Below, piece after piece: positions 5,685 through 8,107 of a stretch of DNA of 8,107 nucleotides (its first letter is position 1; each line of letters begins with the position of its first letter). The position numbers and the translations under genes were made by a program. The DNA is from CAYVBE01 sp964448935 (GTDB taxonomy: Bacteria > Planctomycetota > Brocadiia > SM23-32). The stretch covers positions 1-8,107 of the forward strand of contig CAYVBE010000188.1 in assembly GCA_964448935.1 (NCBI GenBank), given 5' to 3'. The notes beneath the pieces are model-generated. The model was not told where the DNA came from and did no database searches. It was given only the letters and a program-made list of their open reading frames with translations.

Positions 5685-6695
5685 ATGGAACAAGAAGCCG
5701 GCCTGCTGCCGAAGGACCGGGTGGACGACGCCGCAGCGCAGTGCGCGCGGGTGCTGGACGCCATGAACAAAGTGATCCTGGGCAAACCGCGGCTCATTCG
5801 GCTGGCGTTCGCCACAATACTGGCCGGCGGCCACGCGCTGCTGGAGGGCCTGCCCGGGCTGGGCAAGACGGTGCTGGCCAAGTCCTTCGCCACCGCGCTG
5901 GGCGTTGGGTTCCGGAGGGTTCAGTTCACCCCGGACCTGCTGCCCTCGGACATCACCGGCGCCTACATGCTGGAGGAGACCGAGGGGGGGCGGGAGATGA
6001 AATTCTACCCCGGGCCGGTCTTCACGAACCTGCTGCTGGCCGATGAGGTGAACCGCGCCAGCCCCAAGACGCAGTCCGCGCTGCTGGAGGCCATGTCCGA
6101 ATATCAGGTGACCCAGATGGGCGAGCGCATGCCGCTGGAGGCGCCCTTCTGTGTGCTGGCCACCCAGAACCCCATCGAGATGGAAGGCACTTACCCGCTG
6201 CCCGAGGCGCAGATAGACCGGTTCGCCGTCAAGCTGGACGTTTCCGGCACCGACCGACAGGTGCTGAAGACCATCATCACCACCCGCCGCAGCGGCCGCG
6301 CGGACCCCCCTGCGCAGGTCACCGACCGGGAGGGGCTGCTGGCGCTGCAGGAGATGGTGCACGACGTCTTCCTGCCGGAGGCGGTCAGTGAGCACATATC
6401 CGGCCTGGTGGCGATGACCAACCCCGACACGCCCGATGCGCCCGCCGAGGTGGACGAGTGCGTGCGCTACGGCAGCTCGCCGCGGGGCGCCATCTGGCTG
6501 GCGCAGATATCGAAAGCGCTTGCCCTTATGGACGGTCGGCCGGGCGTGGGATTCGAGGACGTGCGCGAGGCCGCCCCCGCCGTGCTGGGCCACCGGATGA
6601 TATTGCACCACGCCGCGCGCCTGGACGGCCGCACCGGCCGCGGGCTGGCCGCCGACCTGGCGGCGATGAACGAGGAAAGGATATTGAGCGAATGA
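5685..6695 (+). CDS. MoxR-family AAA+ ATPase
   Basis: This 336-residue cytoplasmic ATPase has the full MoxR set: Walker A GLPGLGKT (55-62), Walker B LLLADE (116-121) followed by VNRASPKTQSALLEAM, sensor 1 ATQNP (159-163), EGTYPLPEAQIDRF (167-180) with the arginine finger at R179, and a sensor-2 arginine in GSSPRG (R267). The length is normal for the family (about 310-350) and nothing essential is missing. MoxR proteins form hexameric rings and use ATP to remodel or help mature partner proteins encoded next to them, often with DUF58 and VWA-domain partners. The ATG lies 3 bases after the upstream stop with GGAG 8 bases before it, and its stop overlaps the next start, so translation is probably coupled across all three genes. 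No DUF58 gene follows directly, so the client here may be one of the two flanking membrane proteins. Confidence 0.95.
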   Translation: MEQEAGLLPKDRVDDAAAQCARVLDAMNKVILGKPRLIRLAFATILAGGHALLEGLPGLGKTVLAKSFATALGVGFRRVQFTPDLLPSDITGAYMLEETEGGREMKFYPGPVFTNLLLADEVNRASPKTQSALLEAMSEYQVTQMGERMPLEAPFCVLATQNPIEMEGTYPLPEAQIDRFAVKLDVSGTDRQVLKTIITTRRSGRADPPAQVTDREGLLALQEMVHDVFLPEAVSEHISGLVAMTNPDTPDAPAEVDECVRYGSSPRGAIWLAQISKALALMDGRPGVGFEDVREAAPAVLGHRMILHHAARLDGRTGRGLAADLAAMNEERILSE

Positions 6696-8107
6696 GCCGC
6701 TACCTGACGGCAATCGCGCTGGTGGCCCTGGTGCTGGCGGCGTGGCCGGTTCGAGCCGAGCCCCCGTCCGTCTACAAGCGACTGGACCCCACGCTCTCGT
6801 GCACAATCCAGTTCGGCCTGTGCGACACCGTCCGCCAGGGCGGCACGCTGCCGATCATCCTGGAGTTCCAGAACAGGGGCGAAGCCAGGTCCATACGCGT
6901 CCGCACGGGACCGACCATCCGGATCGAGGGCGTCTTCTCCGTGCCCGCGGGCCGGCCCAGCAGGCACTTCCTCTACGTGCCGGTGCCGAGCGACATCCGT
7001 TACGGTATCCAGCAGTTCGAGTTCCGGGACGCCGACACCGGTTCCCTGCTGCACGATCTCCGCACGTACGAGGCGAACCGTCTCAGCTACACGCGGGCGC
7101 AAAACCGATCGGAGCTGCTGGGAATCACGGTGAGCGCCGGCAGGGCGATAGGCGTAAACCAGGCAGTGGCCAGTGGCTACACGCTAAAAATGAATGCCGT
7201 GTCGCCGGGTCAGGTGCCGCGAAGCTGGGTCGGCCTGGCGGGGCTGGACATCGTGGTGGTGGACCACGGCGCCTGGGCGGGCGCGGAGTTCCCCCGGCAG
7301 GCGGTGATGGACTGGATGGCCATGGGCGGCGTCTGTCTGCTGGTGGATGTGCCGCGCGAGGAGCGCTCCCCTCTGCTGGCCGAGATGCAGGAGAAGGCCG
7401 CCTTGCTCGCGGAAGCCGCCGGCGCCGAGGATTCCTTCCATGTGGGCCTGGGCGGAGGTGCATTCGTGGACCGCGAGGCACTGACCAGGTCTCCCGGGGG
7501 CTCCTTCGCCAGTCTTCGCCACATAGTGGCTTCGAACCGGCCGTCGAGTCAGTTCTATGCGGCGGATGCCCCGGAGATTCAGGGAGTGGGCGATCTGCCC
7601 TTCCTGCCCGTCCTGCTGGCCCTGCTGGTATTCTCGCTGCTGGTGGGTCCGGTGGGCTGGTGGTATCTGGTGAGCAAGAAGCGGATGGGGCTGCTCTACT
7701 ACGCGGCCGCGCCGGCCGTCAGCCTGGCGGCCATCGTGCTGGTGGTGGCGGCGGACCTGACCTACGAAGGCTTCAGCCCCCGCGTAAGCTGCGAGACGCT
7801 GCAGATGCTGGACCAGCGGACGAAGCGCGCGGTCGAGGTCTCGCAGTTCGGCATCTACGCACCCTTCAGCATCGGGCGGGAGCTGCGGGGCACGGCCGGC
7901 GAGCTGCCGCACTTCTTCGCCATGACAAGCCGGGGCGGCTGGCGGATGGGGCGCATCTCGATTCGGCCGACCGCCGACGGACGGGTCTACCGGGGCGTGC
8001 TGCCGGCACGCCGGAGGGTCTGGTTCGGCCGACAGGCGGTGCGCGTGGTGCGGCGCCGACTGGTGGTGCGCCGGGAGGAAGACGGCATCGCGGTCGAAAA
8101 CCACCTG
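6692..8107 (+). CDS. secreted/membrane protein with signal peptide and two C-terminal-half membrane helices, running off the right edge
   Basis: Translation from ATG 6692, which overlaps the MoxR stop (ATGA), stays open for 472 codons to the edge. A signal peptide covers residues 1-22, ending VRA before EPPSVYK. An extracytoplasmic region of beta-rich character follows (about 30-140), then a Rossmann-like part with GLDIVVVDHGAW (184-195) and AVMDWMAMGGVCLLVD (204-219). The latter resembles the strand-helix-strand in which DUF4350-like or glutamine-amidotransferase-like proteins test whether a gene product has been set aside as a linear element, but I see no catalytic Cys-His pair. Two membrane helices follow (about 303-324 and 335-355), the first containing LLVGPVGWWYLV, a motif shape common in large membrane proteins of planctomycetes and actinobacteria. 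The rest (356-472) is another beta-rich region with many Arg. The function is unknown; its place in the operon suggests a membrane partner of MoxR. An AAAGG 11 bases upstream may serve as ribosome binding site. Confidence 0.85.
   Translation, partial: MSRYLTAIALVALVLAAWPVRAEPPSVYKRLDPTLSCTIQFGLCDTVRQGGTLPIILEFQNRGEARSIRVRTGPTIRIEGVFSVPAGRPSRHFLYVPVPSDIRYGIQQFEFRDADTGSLLHDLRTYEANRLSYTRAQNRSELLGITVSAGRAIGVNQAVASGYTLKMNAVSPGQVPRSWVGLAGLDIVVVDHGAWAGAEFPRQAVMDWMAMGGVCLLVDVPREERSPLLAEMQEKAALLAEAAGAEDSFHVGLGGGAFVDREALTRSPGGSFASLRHIVASNRPSSQFYAADAPEIQGVGDLPFLPVLLALLVFSLLVGPVGWWYLVSKKRMGLLYYAAAPAVSLAAIVLVVAADLTYEGFSPRVSCETLQMLDQRTKRAVEVSQFGIYAPFSIGRELRGTAGELPHFFAMTSRGGWRMGRISIRPTADGRVYRGVLPARRRVWFGRQAVRVVRRRLVVRREEDGIAVENHL

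Noticed and set aside
4470..6806. 778-codon open frame on the minus strand across the coiled-coil and MoxR genes
   Set aside because: It is antisense to two convincing genes, is rich in low-complexity Gly/Gln/Arg/His, has no recognisable domain and is the usual by-product of GC-rich third positions.
7184..8104. 306-codon minus-strand open frame
   Set aside because: It lies opposite the signal-peptide protein, whose frame has a signal peptide and membrane helices; the antisense reading is His/Arg/Gln-rich with no domain.
1..8107. CRISPR arrays, tRNA or rRNA genes, insertion sequences, attachment sites
   Set aside because: No regularly spaced repeats, tRNA-like cloverleaf, rRNA segments, transposase reading frame or terminal inverted repeats were seen.

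Overview
The window is GC-rich bacterial DNA, densely coding, with six or seven genes in three transcription units. The codon pattern, the strong promoters with TACAAT-like -10 boxes, a multigene-family protein ending in a DPFDG...YSIG...DDGG-type tail, and a possible sulfatase start at the left edge suggest a Planctomycetota/Lentisphaerota-type (PVC group) organism. That placement is inference from family habits, not from a marker gene.

Left third, minus strand (about 2753 down to 1): a near-consensus promoter (TTGACC-N17-TACAAT) drives a two-gene operon. The first gene encodes a PaaK/CapK-type adenylate-forming enzyme (427 aa). Twenty-three bases later comes an ATP-grasp protein with a pre-ATP-grasp-like N-terminal half (405 aa, TTG start). 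Together they look like an acid-activating enzyme plus an amide- or ester-forming ligase, a small biosynthetic module whose product is unknown. Further down the same strand, the first nine codons of another gene, with a good ribosome binding site and its own candidate promoter, run off the left edge. They resemble the start of a sulfatase.

Middle, plus strand (2827-4260): a divergent promoter (TTGACA-N18-TACAGT) precedes a gene for a membrane-anchored protein of unknown function. The reading frame is open from 2917 to 4260 except for one in-frame TAG at 3475-3477. Coding character and family-like sequence continue in the same frame on both sides. The gene is therefore either freshly broken by one nonsense change, mis-sequenced, or read through.

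Right half, plus strand (4271-8107, running off the edge): a third near-consensus promoter (TTGCCA-N17-TACAAT) starts a tight operon. It holds a membrane-anchored coiled-coil protein with a six-cysteine segment (454 aa), a MoxR-family AAA+ ATPase (336 aa, 3 bases later) and a secreted or membrane protein with a signal peptide, a Rossmann-like segment and two further membrane helices (at least 472 aa, ATGA overlap). MoxR ATPases usually act as chaperone-like remodelers for partner proteins encoded beside them, often DUF58 and VWA proteins. Here the immediate partners are two uncharacterised membrane proteins, so this may be an unusual MoxR locus. The function of the whole is unknown.
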